Positions 8,524 through 16,575 of a DNA stretch of 64,000 nucleotides are shown in pieces. Source of the DNA: Collinsella sp. AF20-14LB (GTDB lineage: Bacteria > Actinomycetota > Coriobacteriia > Coriobacteriales > Coriobacteriaceae); NCBI RefSeq assembly GCF_003459505.1, contig NZ_QRWD01000003.1, forward strand, positions 102,671 through 166,670. The letters are read 5' to 3'. The notes below the pieces were generated by a model. It did no database searches and was not told the origin of the DNA. It worked only from the letters and a program-made list of their open reading frames with translations. Within the stretch, counting starts at the first letter, position 1. Each line of letters begins with the position of its first letter. The position numbers were made by a program, and so were the translations under genes.

Positions 8524-10593
8524 CTATCGAACCGAAGAATCGCCCGAGGCCGAAGAGGTATCGGGCTCGTCATAAATCACGCCGAGCACGTCGCGCACGA
8601 CATGCATCGCGGTATCTGAGCCGCCGCCGCCCTGCTCCAGGACAGTAGCAATGACATACTTGGGATCATCGGCCGGTGCATAGGCGCAGAACCACGCGTA
8701 TTCGTCCTCGCCGCTTTTCTCGCCCGTGCCCGACTTGCCGTATACCTGCGGCGTCAGGGTGCCAAAGTGCGCCGCCAGGGACGTTGATGCCGTGTAAATC
8801 ACGTCGTGCATGCCGTTGCGAACTAGAGCCAAATCCGAATCGCTGTTGATCTTGGCCTCCAGGCGCTTCTTCTTGCCCTTGCCGTTGTACTTATAGGCAT
8901 CGCCGTCGCCATCGCGCGACACGGCAGATAAAAACACGTGAGGCACGTACTGTTTACCGCCGTTGGCAAGACCCATATAGGCGCACGCCATCTGCAGGGG
9001 CGTCACCAGGATGTCGCCCTGGCCGATGGCAATGTTGGTCATATCGCCGGCATTCCACTTGCGGTCCTCGGCAGATGCGTCGGTGAAGTACGACTCTTTC
9101 CACTCGGCATCGGGAATACGGCCCGCGCCCTCACTCGGCAGATCGATACCGCAGGTCTTGCCTAGGCCCCAGCGACGAAAGACCTCCTGCAGGCCCTCGG
9201 AATGTTTCTCGTCATAAAAGAACGCCTTGCCCATGTCGTAGAAGACGGGGTCGCACGAGTTGGCGATACCCGACTGCAGCGTCATGGTGCCGTGGCCGGA
9301 ATGCAGCCAGCAGTACTTGCCCCACGACTTGCCCAGACCCGTCCAATAGCCCGTGCAGTTGGTCGTCTGCCCCGACGTGTAGGTTCCAAACTCAAGACCG
9401 GCCAGTGCCGAGAGCGGCTTGATGGTCGAAGCCGACATGTACTGTCCGCTAATGGCGCGGTTGAGCAGCGGGTGCGAACCCTCGTCATCGTTGAGCTCAG
9501 TCCACACATCGTTGGAGATGCCGCCGATAAACACCGACGGATCGAACTTGGGCTCGCTCGCCATGCCCAGAATCTCACCATTGTTGGGATCGAGGCACAC
9601 CACGGCGCCGTTGCCGGCGTTACTGTGGCCCGTGGTCTTGGCAAGCTCGATAGCACTCGACAGCGCCGTCTCACAGGCCTGTTGGATTTTAAGGTCGAGC
9701 GTGAGTTTAATGTCGGAGCCGGCCTTCGCGGGCACGGCGCCAGCCTGACCGGTCACATTGCCCGAGGCATCGACCTTGACGGTCTGCTCGCCACGAATAC
9801 CCTGCAGCAGGTTTTCGTAGTAGCTCTCAACGCCCGCTTGGCCCACGATATCGCCCGACTGGTACGTAATCTTGCCAGCAGAAGCATCATCATCGCCAGA
9901 GGTTTTCTTATTCTGAGCCTCGAGCTGCTCGGAGGTAATGGTGCCGGTATAGCCCAAGATATGGCATGCCGTCTCGCCATATGGATACTGGCGCTCGGTA
10001 CGCTCGGCAATCTTGACACCCGGGAACTCGCCGGCATGCTCCTGAATATAGGCAACCGTGGAACGACGGACGTCCGTCGCGATGGTATGCAGGCTCTGAG
10101 CGCCCTCTGTATTGTCCTGAATATTGCGAAGGACCGCCACGTAAGGCATTCCAAGCACGTTGGCAAGATGGCGAACCAGAACCTCATCCTCCGCAAGGTC
10201 GCGGTAGGCCACGACAGCAAGTGAGGGACGGTTCTGGACAAGCGCCACGCCATTGCGGTCGAGGATGCGGCCGCGCACAGCGGGTGTGGTAACGGTGCGC
10301 GTCTGATTGCTATTAGCCTGCTTTTCGTAATAGTCCGACGAGACCATCTGCATGCCCCACAGCTTGACGGCAAGCGCCGCGAACATCGCGCCCACACCCG
10401 TGGTGAGGATGGAGAAGCGGCCCTTAAAGGCGGTCGCCGCGGTATTGCCCTCGCCCTCGGTGGCGCGCGGGGCCGTTCCATGCTGCGTATCGTAGGTAAA
10501 ACGAGAATCGCCGCGACGCATGATGACCAGTGCGACCACGATGGCCACAACCAGCACGATACCGGCGATAATAACCGTCATCTGGGAAGACAT
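8524..10593 (-). CDS. mrdA: Penicillin-binding protein 2 (elongasome transpeptidase)
   Basis: This class B PBP is a D,D-transpeptidase that crosslinks peptidoglycan at the outer membrane face, partnered with RodA. The 689-residue chain has a dimerisation domain (RGRILDRNG near residue 108) and transpeptidase motifs S389-T-I-K392, an ANSCD SxN-type motif and KSGTGEKSG near residue 632. The N-terminus shows two hydrophobic segments (about residues 5-25 and 60-80) separated by a short charged linker, whereas most class B PBPs have one. A GGGGAGG site precedes the ATG. The C-terminus has a short Ser/Asp-rich tail. Confidence 0.92.
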   Translation of the reverse strand: MSSQMTVIIAGIVLVVAIVVALVIMRRGDSRFTYDTQHGTAPRATEGEGNTAATAFKGRFSILTTGVGAMFAALAVKLWGMQMVSSDYYEKQANSNQTRTVTTPAVRGRILDRNGVALVQNRPSLAVVAYRDLAEDEVLVRHLANVLGMPYVAVLRNIQDNTEGAQSLHTIATDVRRSTVAYIQEHAGEFPGVKIAERTERQYPYGETACHILGYTGTITSEQLEAQNKKTSGDDDASAGKITYQSGDIVGQAGVESYYENLLQGIRGEQTVKVDASGNVTGQAGAVPAKAGSDIKLTLDLKIQQACETALSSAIELAKTTGHSNAGNGAVVCLDPNNGEILGMASEPKFDPSVFIGGISNDVWTELNDDEGSHPLLNRAISGQYMSASTIKPLSALAGLEFGTYTSGQTTNCTGYWTGLGKSWGKYCWLHSGHGTMTLQSGIANSCDPVFYDMGKAFFYDEKHSEGLQEVFRRWGLGKTCGIDLPSEGAGRIPDAEWKESYFTDASAEDRKWNAGDMTNIAIGQGDILVTPLQMACAYMGLANGGKQYVPHVFLSAVSRDGDGDAYKYNGKGKKKRLEAKINSDSDLALVRNGMHDVIYTASTSLAAHFGTLTPQVYGKSGTGEKSGEDEYAWFCAYAPADDPKYVIATVLEQGGGGSDTAMHVVRDVLGVIYDEPDTSSASGDSSVR

Positions 10594-10606
10594 CTACGAG
10601 CCTCCC

Positions 10607-11173
10607 CTATTTGAGCTTACGGGTCTTGGGCTTAAAGCGCATGCCCGTCTGGCGTCCGCCACGTGCGGAGAATCCATAACCGGACTGCGGCACGACGCCG
10701 GACATCAAAAACGGAATGGCAACCAGACCCGTCAGGATCGAAGACGGCAGTGCATGGCCGAAGATCGCCACGACAAAGCTCGTCTCCAAACCCATAAACA
10801 GCAAGATGATGCTGTAGATCACATTAATGACGAACGCGAAGGCGCCCACCGTGATGCCGCGCGCACTCGGGGTACCGCCCGTCTGACCGGCAGCGCTATG
10901 CACCAGGGCAAAAGAACCCACGGTCAGCAGGAGCGACATAACGCCCACCGGCACGGCAGCGGAAAGGTCATAGAACAAGCCGCTGCAAAAACCGCACACG
11001 ACGGCACGGGTCGGGTCGCCCGAGAACACGCTTAGGCACACCAGGATAATCATAAAGTTGACGCGACCGCCCGCAATGGAGATCTGCGGTGCCAGGCCTG
11101 CCTGCAACAGCACGCACACGATGGCGGCGATTACAAACGTGCGGGAGCTCATCCCCTGCTCATGTAGATCCAT
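10607..11173 (-). CDS. mreD: Rod shape-determining protein MreD
   Basis: MreD is a small polytopic membrane protein of the elongasome linking MreC and RodA/PBP2. The product is mostly hydrophobic, with about five membrane spans (for example TFVIAAIVCVLLQAGLAP and INFMIILVCLSVF-like stretches) and a basic C-terminal tail. MreD is poorly conserved, so the call rests on hydrophobicity, length (about 188 residues) and its place between mreC and the PBP2 gene. The ATG at 11173 is preferred over an ATG two codons upstream because the TAGGGGGC site is correctly spaced for it. Confidence 0.82.
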   Translation of the reverse strand: MDLHEQGMSSRTFVIAAIVCVLLQAGLAPQISIAGGRVNFMIILVCLSVFSGDPTRAVVCGFCSGLFYDLSAAVPVGVMSLLLTVGSFALVHSAAGQTGGTPSARGITVGAFAFVINVIYSIILLFMGLETSFVVAIFGHALPSSILTGLVAIPFLMSGVVPQSGYGFSARGGRQTGMRFKPKTRKLK

Positions 11174-11184
11174 GGACATGCCCC

Positions 11185-12183
11185 CTATTCGCTCGAGCCG
11201 GAATCGGTCGTCTCGGACGTGTCGGAACTGTCATCCGGGCTCTCGTCCTTCGTCTTGGTCGCAGCATCGCGCGACGTTCCCTGCGGCGTGCCGTTGGCCG
11301 TGTTCACGTCCTCATCCGAGGCCGACTGTTCGTCGGTCAGCGAGGTAATGACCAGCACTTCCTCGTTGTTCTCGGCCGTCGTCTGGGCGCGCACCACAAT
11401 GGTGTAGTACACGTCGTTTGCCGATTTCTCAACCGACGAGACGGTGCCGAGCGGAAGGCCCTTGGGGAACACGCCACCGATGCCAGAAGTAACGATGATG
11501 TCGCCAACCTTAACATCGGAGTCGACGCTCACGTACTCAAGACGCAGCGTGCCGTCAGCCTGACCCTGCAGCATACCCTGGGCGCGCGTGTCCTGCACCA
11601 TGGCGGATACGCCGGAGTTCTCGTCGCCAATCAGGCGCACGGTAGAGGTCTTGGCCGATACCTCGATAATCTGGCCGATAACACCGGCAGAACTCGTCAC
11701 GGGCATGTTGATGGTAAGCCCGTCGGCAGAGCCCTTGTCGATGGTAACGGTCGAGGTCCAGGCATCGCCGGAGGCACCAACGATACGAGCAGCGGTCGAT
11801 TTGAGGTTATAGGTCGACTGCAGGCCGACCAGCCCCTCCAGACGCTCGGCGGTCTTTTGAGCCTCGGAGAGCTCAGCAACCTTAGAGGTCAGTTCCTCGT
11901 TTTGCTTCTTAAGCTCGTCAAGCGTGTCCTGCGACGCCGTAAGGTTAGAGAACACGTTACCGATCGCATTGAAGGGAGCCGCCACAGCCGAGCCCACAAA
12001 GCGCACCGGCGAGGTAATCGTCGTCACGCCCGAGCGCACGGCATGAATCGGTCCTGCCTCGCCCTCGCGGATGTAAAACGTGAGCAGCAACACCGAAATC
12101 AGGCTGAAAACAATCAACGGGCGCATACCCGTTGATTGTCGCTTGGTATTCAGATTTGTGGAGAAACCCGAAGATCGTGCCAA
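11185..12183 (-). CDS. mreC: Rod shape-determining protein MreC
   Basis: MreC is a bitopic protein that scaffolds the elongasome outside the membrane and activates PBP2. The 332-residue chain has a cytoplasmic N-terminus, one membrane span (around residues 20-37), a coiled-coil stretch (DTLDELKKQNEELTSKVAEL near residue 95) and the beta-rich extracellular domain with IVTSGIGGVFPKGLPLG, a hallmark segment. A Ser/Thr/Asp-rich tail of about 50 residues follows. Translation starts at TTG with GGTGG seven bases upstream. Confidence 0.93.
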   Translation of the reverse strand: MARSSGFSTNLNTKRQSTGMRPLIVFSLISVLLLTFYIREGEAGPIHAVRSGVTTITSPVRFVGSAVAAPFNAIGNVFSNLTASQDTLDELKKQNEELTSKVAELSEAQKTAERLEGLVGLQSTYNLKSTAARIVGASGDAWTSTVTIDKGSADGLTINMPVTSSAGVIGQIIEVSAKTSTVRLIGDENSGVSAMVQDTRAQGMLQGQADGTLRLEYVSVDSDVKVGDIIVTSGIGGVFPKGLPLGTVSSVEKSANDVYYTIVVRAQTTAENNEEVLVITSLTDEQSASDEDVNTANGTPQGTSRDAATKTKDESPDDSSDTSETTDSGSSE

Positions 12184-12204
12184 ATGGAATCCACCTTTTG
12201 GAAA

Positions 12205-13248
12205 TTAAGCATTGGTCTGGACGAAGCCGCCATCAAACGCATTGGCCTCGAGCACGCGGGCACAGCCGTTAACGACGTTATCGAGCGCCGTGGGGCTGAC
12301 GTTGACCGAAACGCCGGTCTCATCGCGCAGGCGCACGTCGAGACCGCGCAGCAGCGCGCCGCCACCGGTCAGCAAAATGCCGTAGTACATAAGGTCCGAG
12401 GCAAGATCGGGAGGCGTAGCGTCGAGTGCGTCCTTGACGGCCTTGGCCATCTCGTCGAGCGGCTTGTTGAGCGCGCGACGAATCTCCTCGCTCTCGATGC
12501 GCACGGTCTTGGGCAGACCGGTAATCACGTCGCGGCCGTTGACCTCGACGTCGAGCTCGTCCTTAAGCGGCACGGCGGAGCCGACCTTGATCTTGATGTC
12601 CTCTGCCGTACGCTCGCCGATGGCCAGGTTGTAGGCATCACGAACGTGCGTGAGGATGGCCTGATCGAACTCGTCGCCGGCAATACGGATGGACTGCGAG
12701 ACGACGATGCCGCCCATAGCGATAACGGCAACCTCGGTGGTACCGCCGCCGATGTCGATGACCATGGAGCCGGTGGGTTCCTCGACGGGCAGGTCGGCGC
12801 CGATAGCGGCTGCCATAGGCTCTTCGATCAGATAGGCCTGGCGGGCACCGGCCTGGATCGTGGCCTCAAAGACAGCGCGCTTCTCGACCGACGTGACACC
12901 GGAGGGAACGCAGACGACGACACGCGGACGCGGAGTCCACGGATAGCGCTTCTCGGACGCCTTGTCGATAAAGTAGCGAAGCATGGCCTCGGTAACATCG
13001 AAGTCGGCGATGACGCCGTCCTTCAGGGGACGAACGGCCACGATGTTGCCGGGCGTACGGCCGAGCATGCGCTTTGCCTCGATACCGACCGCCAAGATGC
13101 GCTCGTCGTTCTTGTCGATGGCGACAACAGAGGGCTCGCGAATGACGATGCCCTTGCCGCGCACGGAGACAAGCGTATTTGCGGTGCCGAGGTCGATGGC
13201 AAGATCGCCCGCATAGCTACCGAAGAACATATCCATCAAAGAAAACAA
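12205..13248 (-). CDS. mreB: Rod shape-determining actin homologue MreB
   Basis: MreB forms membrane-bound filaments that orient the wall elongation machinery. The 347-residue product has the actin-superfamily ATP motifs: phosphate 1 DLGTANTLV near residue 19, phosphate 2 DIGGGTTEVAV near residue 165, and an adenosine-binding LTGGGALLRGLD segment near residue 293. The start is TTG (13248), five bases after AGGAG. An ATG four codons downstream is the alternative. It heads the mreB-mreC-mreD-pbp2-rodA string, with a 115-base gap upstream in which no convincing promoter was seen. Confidence 0.96.
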   Translation of the reverse strand: MFSLMDMFFGSYAGDLAIDLGTANTLVSVRGKGIVIREPSVVAIDKNDERILAVGIEAKRMLGRTPGNIVAVRPLKDGVIADFDVTEAMLRYFIDKASEKRYPWTPRPRVVVCVPSGVTSVEKRAVFEATIQAGARQAYLIEEPMAAAIGADLPVEEPTGSMVIDIGGGTTEVAVIAMGGIVVSQSIRIAGDEFDQAILTHVRDAYNLAIGERTAEDIKIKVGSAVPLKDELDVEVNGRDVITGLPKTVRIESEEIRRALNKPLDEMAKAVKDALDATPPDLASDLMYYGILLTGGGALLRGLDVRLRDETGVSVNVSPTALDNVVNGCARVLEANAFDGGFVQTNA

Positions 13249-13308
13249 CGCAACTCCTGATGTGTTGGATGATTGCTGGAAAACTACTAGCCCATCATAC
13301 TAGCGCAA

Positions 13309-13341
13309 GCCCGGCACCTCACTTGCGGTGAAGCGCCGGGC
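13309..13341. repeat. Inverted repeat between the TPR gene and mreB
   Basis: GCCCGGC (13309-13315) and GCCGGGC (13335-13341) form a GC-rich hairpin with an inner CACCTCAC/GCGGTG pairing. No T-run follows on either strand, so it is not a standard terminator. It could pause polymerase between the TPR gene and mreB. Confidence 0.45.
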
Positions 13342-13363
13342 AAAGCTAAATCCCATAAGGTCA

Positions 13364-14668
13364 CTACTGGTTGTCAGCAGCCGAGAAATCCATATCGAGC
13401 GAAGAAACGGCCCAGCCGATATGGTTGTCGGAGCGCACGAATTTGACGGTGTACTCCTGCTCGCCGCCCTTGGACAGCGATGCCTTCACCTTGGCGGTCG
13501 TCTCGGTCATGGACTGATCCATGCCCTCGACGGACACGGTGGCACCCTGCGGAATCGAGGAGATGATCATCGACTTAGCGTCCTCGGACAGGCTCGAGGC
13601 CAGGCAAGACTCGGCCTTTGCGGCGTCACCGTCGCCGGCAGCCTGGAACAGATCGGTAACGACAGACTCCTGAGACGGGAAGCCAAAGCCGCGCGTGTAG
13701 GCAAAGCCCAGACCGCCCGCGGCGATCAAAATAAGCAGAAGCAGCACGATGAAGACTTTGAGACCCGTATGGCGATGGCGACGACGGACCTTGGCCTGCT
13801 TACGATCCTGACGGTCCTGCTGGACCATCTCGGACTCGGACAGCGTAAAGAAGCCGGTGTCCGAGGGATCAGGCATAAACTGACCGGTCGCGCCCGTAGG
13901 ATCGAGCGGATCGACGGCAGGAGCGTCCATCGCGGGCGCCGGAGCCGTGGCCATAGCCGTCTGGGCAGACAGCGCGGCAAGCGAATCCTGCACGCGGGCA
14001 AGCTCATCGGCCTGCTCGGAGGTGAGCTGGTAGATGCCATCGGCAGTAGCGGCATTAAAGGCGTCGAGTGCGTCGGAGGGACGGCCGGCGGCAGAAAGCG
14101 CCTGACCCATGCCGGCGTTGAGCGCACGCGTGTCGTCGCGGGGGCCGGCAAAGTCGATAGCCGTGCGGTAAGTCTCCACGGCATCCGCCGGACGGCCGAG
14201 CTTAATGAAGCAACGACCGAGCTCGCCGAGTGCGGCGGCAGGAGCCGGATTGGCGCCGTCGATGGCAGCCTGACGGAAGGCGGTTCCCGCGTTGGCATAG
14301 TCGCCCGACTGGAACAGCGCATTGCCCAGGCCCAGATAGGCCTTGAACGGCGTGGCATAGGAAGCATCCTGCGTAGCGGCAGAGAAAGCCTGAGCGGCCG
14401 TCGTGTAGTCGCCCACGGCGGCGAGCGCCTTGCCGCGGTTGGTGAGCAGCGCGCCGCGCTTGCCGTAGGTACCGTCGTTGAGGGCGGCGGCATAGGCCTC
14501 GGCGGCCTCGGCATACATGCCCAGGTGCATCAAGGCGTTGCCACGAAGGTGATCGGCCTCGCCCATAATCTCATCGGGAGTCTTTGCCGCCCCAAGCATC
14601 TGGGCTGCAGCGGAAAAATCACCCGCGCGGTAAGCGGCGCGGCCCTGTTGGATCAGCTGGCTATTCAA
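13364..14668 (-). CDS. TPR-containing single-span membrane protein
   Basis: The 434-residue protein has about five tetratricopeptide-like repeats in residues 1-220, with recurring Ala-rich helix pairs such as GRAAYRAGDFSAAAQML and GNALMHLGMYAEAAEAY. A low-complexity linker and a basic patch (KQAKVRRRHRHTG) lead to one membrane segment near residues 305-325. About 105 residues, presumably outside the cell, follow (FQAAGDGDAAKAESC and KVKASLSKGGEQEYTVKF). Start is TTG behind AAGGGGA. The topology suggests a protein-interaction platform inside and a small domain outside. No specific function is known. Confidence 0.7.
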   Translation of the reverse strand: MNSQLIQQGRAAYRAGDFSAAAQMLGAAKTPDEIMGEADHLRGNALMHLGMYAEAAEAYAAALNDGTYGKRGALLTNRGKALAAVGDYTTAAQAFSAATQDASYATPFKAYLGLGNALFQSGDYANAGTAFRQAAIDGANPAPAAALGELGRCFIKLGRPADAVETYRTAIDFAGPRDDTRALNAGMGQALSAAGRPSDALDAFNAATADGIYQLTSEQADELARVQDSLAALSAQTAMATAPAPAMDAPAVDPLDPTGATGQFMPDPSDTGFFTLSESEMVQQDRQDRKQAKVRRRHRHTGLKVFIVLLLLILIAAGGLGFAYTRGFGFPSQESVVTDLFQAAGDGDAAKAESCLASSLSEDAKSMIISSIPQGATVSVEGMDQSMTETTAKVKASLSKGGEQEYTVKFVRSDNHIGWAVSSLDMDFSAADNQ

Positions 14669-14679
14669 GGAAGTCCCCT

Positions 14680-15222
14680 TTACTCGTGAACGATCTCGAC
14701 ATGGACGATCTCGTCGCCGGCACGCAGCTGCGAAATCACATCGAGACCCTCGACCGTGGTACCAAAGACGGTGTAACCGGAATCGAGGTTATGCTGGGCA
14801 CCCAGGCAGAAGTAGAACTGCGAACCCGCGGAATCGGGGTCCATGGAGCGTGCCATGGCAAGGGCGCCATCGACATGGCTGTTGCGCGGATTGGTGGCAA
14901 ACTCGCCCTTGATGCAGTAGCCGGGGCCACCGGTACCGGGCATACCGTCGGGGCCTTCAAGACCGGCAGCGACGTCGGCGCCGGACATGTCGCGGGTATT
15001 GGGGTCGCCGCCCTGGATAACAAAACCGGGCACATAGCGATGGAACTTAAGGCCATCATAGAAGCCCATCGTGGAAAGCTCGCAGAAGTTCGCGACATGA
15101 ATGGGAGCGCCCTCGCCGTCAAACTTGACCTTGATGGCACCCTTCGACGTCTCGATTACGGCGCACTCGTCGCCGACAAGCTGATACTCGGGCGTGTAGA
15201 GCTCTTTCTTAAAACCAAACAT
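14680..15222 (-). CDS. Cyclophilin-type peptidyl-prolyl cis-trans isomerase
   Basis: The 180-residue protein has the bacterial cyclophilin fold: FHRYVPGFVIQGGDP near residue 62, MARSMDPDSAGSQFYFCLG near residue 123 and YTVFGTTVEGLDV near residue 150. These include the catalytic Arg-Phe-Gln set. It catalyses proline isomerisation during protein folding. No signal peptide is present, so it is cytoplasmic. A consensus-like promoter lies upstream, and the TPR gene follows 11 bases after its stop, so the two are probably one transcript. Confidence 0.92.
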   Translation of the reverse strand: MFGFKKELYTPEYQLVGDECAVIETSKGAIKVKFDGEGAPIHVANFCELSTMGFYDGLKFHRYVPGFVIQGGDPNTRDMSGADVAAGLEGPDGMPGTGGPGYCIKGEFATNPRNSHVDGALAMARSMDPDSAGSQFYFCLGAQHNLDSGYTVFGTTVEGLDVISQLRAGDEIVHVEIVHE

Positions 15223-15261
15223 GTGGTTCCTTCCTCGTGCGTTTAAAGCATATTTGTACGA

Positions 15262-15291
15262 ATTGTAGCAATAAGCACGGGTTTACATCAA
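15262..15291 (-). promoter_or_regulatory. Promoter for the cyclophilin-TPR transcript
   Basis: On the minus strand TTGATG (15291-15286) and TACAAT (15267-15262) are separated by 18 bases. Transcription would start near 15255, about 33 bases before the cyclophilin ATG. Confidence 0.6.
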
Positions 15292-15329
15292 TTGCGCACG
15301 TAGGTTATGCCGACTATGGCGAACTAATT

Positions 15330-16472
15330 TTAGGAACGCTGCTGCGGCTTCCAGGAACCCACATTGGCATCGTACTGGTTCAGCGCGCTGTTGCCGCCCT
15401 GCGCGATGGGCGCCAGGATCTCGCTTTGGTGGGAACTCATCGACTCGCCATCGGGAATGGCCAGCGAGATATCCCAGCTCTGGCAGATCACGTCGACGCG
15501 CTCATACATCCACTCGACAAGCTGCTTTAAGTGGGCGATGTCATCCGCATAGACCGTATCGTCCTGTACTTTCAGGTTGTTGAGCTCATCTTGCGTCTTT
15601 TTGATCTGGTCGCGCAGGGCGTAGGCACTCTGCGACAGCTCCTGACGGGTGGACAGCGGCGTTCGGAGATAACCGTTGTTAAAGGAATCGATGACCTCGC
15701 CGATCTGGTCCTCGTCAGCGTAGGACACGATGGTCTGATACAGACCGTCGAGCCTGGTATAGAGCTGATCATCGGTGAGCACGGTTTCTTCCTGAACCAC
15801 CTCGGCAGAATCGCCCTGCTTGGTATCGTCCTCAGTCGCCTCGCCCTTTTGACGCGTGGGGAAGGTGGTTTGTGCAGCTTGGCCAAACTGGTCGTAGAAG
15901 CCAGGCATAACACCCATGGGATCGGTCGTCACGAACCAATAGGCACCACCGCACACGACGGCAAGGACCGCGATGATAATGAGCGGCTTGGGAATATGAC
16001 GCTTATGCTTGTGATAGGCGTCCTCGTCGGGGTGCACCTTGCGCTTGGGTTTTTGAGCATCGTCATGCAGGGAAACGGGCGTGGGAATATCGACCTTGGG
16101 GATACCGAAATCCTTATCGAAAGCTGGCAGCACGCAGGTCTCATTGGGGTCGGCGGCGTCCGAAAGCACCGCAGCGGCAGAGGCCGGCGCATGCGGCACC
16201 TCGGTATCGATCTGCTCTTGCGTTAGGCGCGGAAAGCCCGCCGTGCGGCCCGCTGCCAGGTCGGATGCTGCCGCATCCTCGGAGAGGATACCCGGAGCGG
16301 GGCGTCCGCATTTGGGGCACGTACGATCATGCGGAGAAAGACGAGCACCGCAGCCCTCACAGAACACGAACTCGGTGTGCTCGGGACCATCGCCCGGACC
16401 CACATAGGCGTTGCAGTAGGGGCAGAACGAGGCGCCGTCCTCGATAGTCTTAAGGCAATGCGGGCAGATCAC
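15330..16472 (-). CDS. Double zinc-ribbon membrane protein of unknown function
   Basis: The product starts with two treble-cysteine zinc ribbons, CPHCLKTIEDGASFCPYC and CEGCGARLSPHDRTCPKCG, within its first 60 residues. An acidic and Pro-rich linker, a basic stretch and one membrane span (about residues 163-180) follow. The C-terminal part, presumably extracellular, contains coiled-coil-like segments (RDQIKKTQDELNNLKVQ). The GTG at 16472 is chosen because AGAGG sits five bases before it. The longer frame begins at a TTG with no ribosome binding site. This architecture recurs in Actinobacteria as uncharacterised zinc-ribbon proteins. Confidence 0.7.
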   Translation of the reverse strand: MICPHCLKTIEDGASFCPYCNAYVGPGDGPEHTEFVFCEGCGARLSPHDRTCPKCGRPAPGILSEDAAASDLAAGRTAGFPRLTQEQIDTEVPHAPASAAAVLSDAADPNETCVLPAFDKDFGIPKVDIPTPVSLHDDAQKPKRKVHPDEDAYHKHKRHIPKPLIIIAVLAVVCGGAYWFVTTDPMGVMPGFYDQFGQAAQTTFPTRQKGEATEDDTKQGDSAEVVQEETVLTDDQLYTRLDGLYQTIVSYADEDQIGEVIDSFNNGYLRTPLSTRQELSQSAYALRDQIKKTQDELNNLKVQDDTVYADDIAHLKQLVEWMYERVDVICQSWDISLAIPDGESMSSHQSEILAPIAQGGNSALNQYDANVGSWKPQQRS

Positions 16473-16575
16473 GGCATCCTCTTTTCGAAGCAATTCAAAT
16501 AATCGAGGTTAGAGCATAACATCGCCACGGCCCCACAGGAGCAAGGCACCAATTCAACATCGCCAGGGCGCGTAG

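Noticed and set aside
13309..13341. Terminator between the TPR gene and mreB
   Set aside because: A stem is present but neither strand has a T-run, so it was listed only as an inverted repeat.
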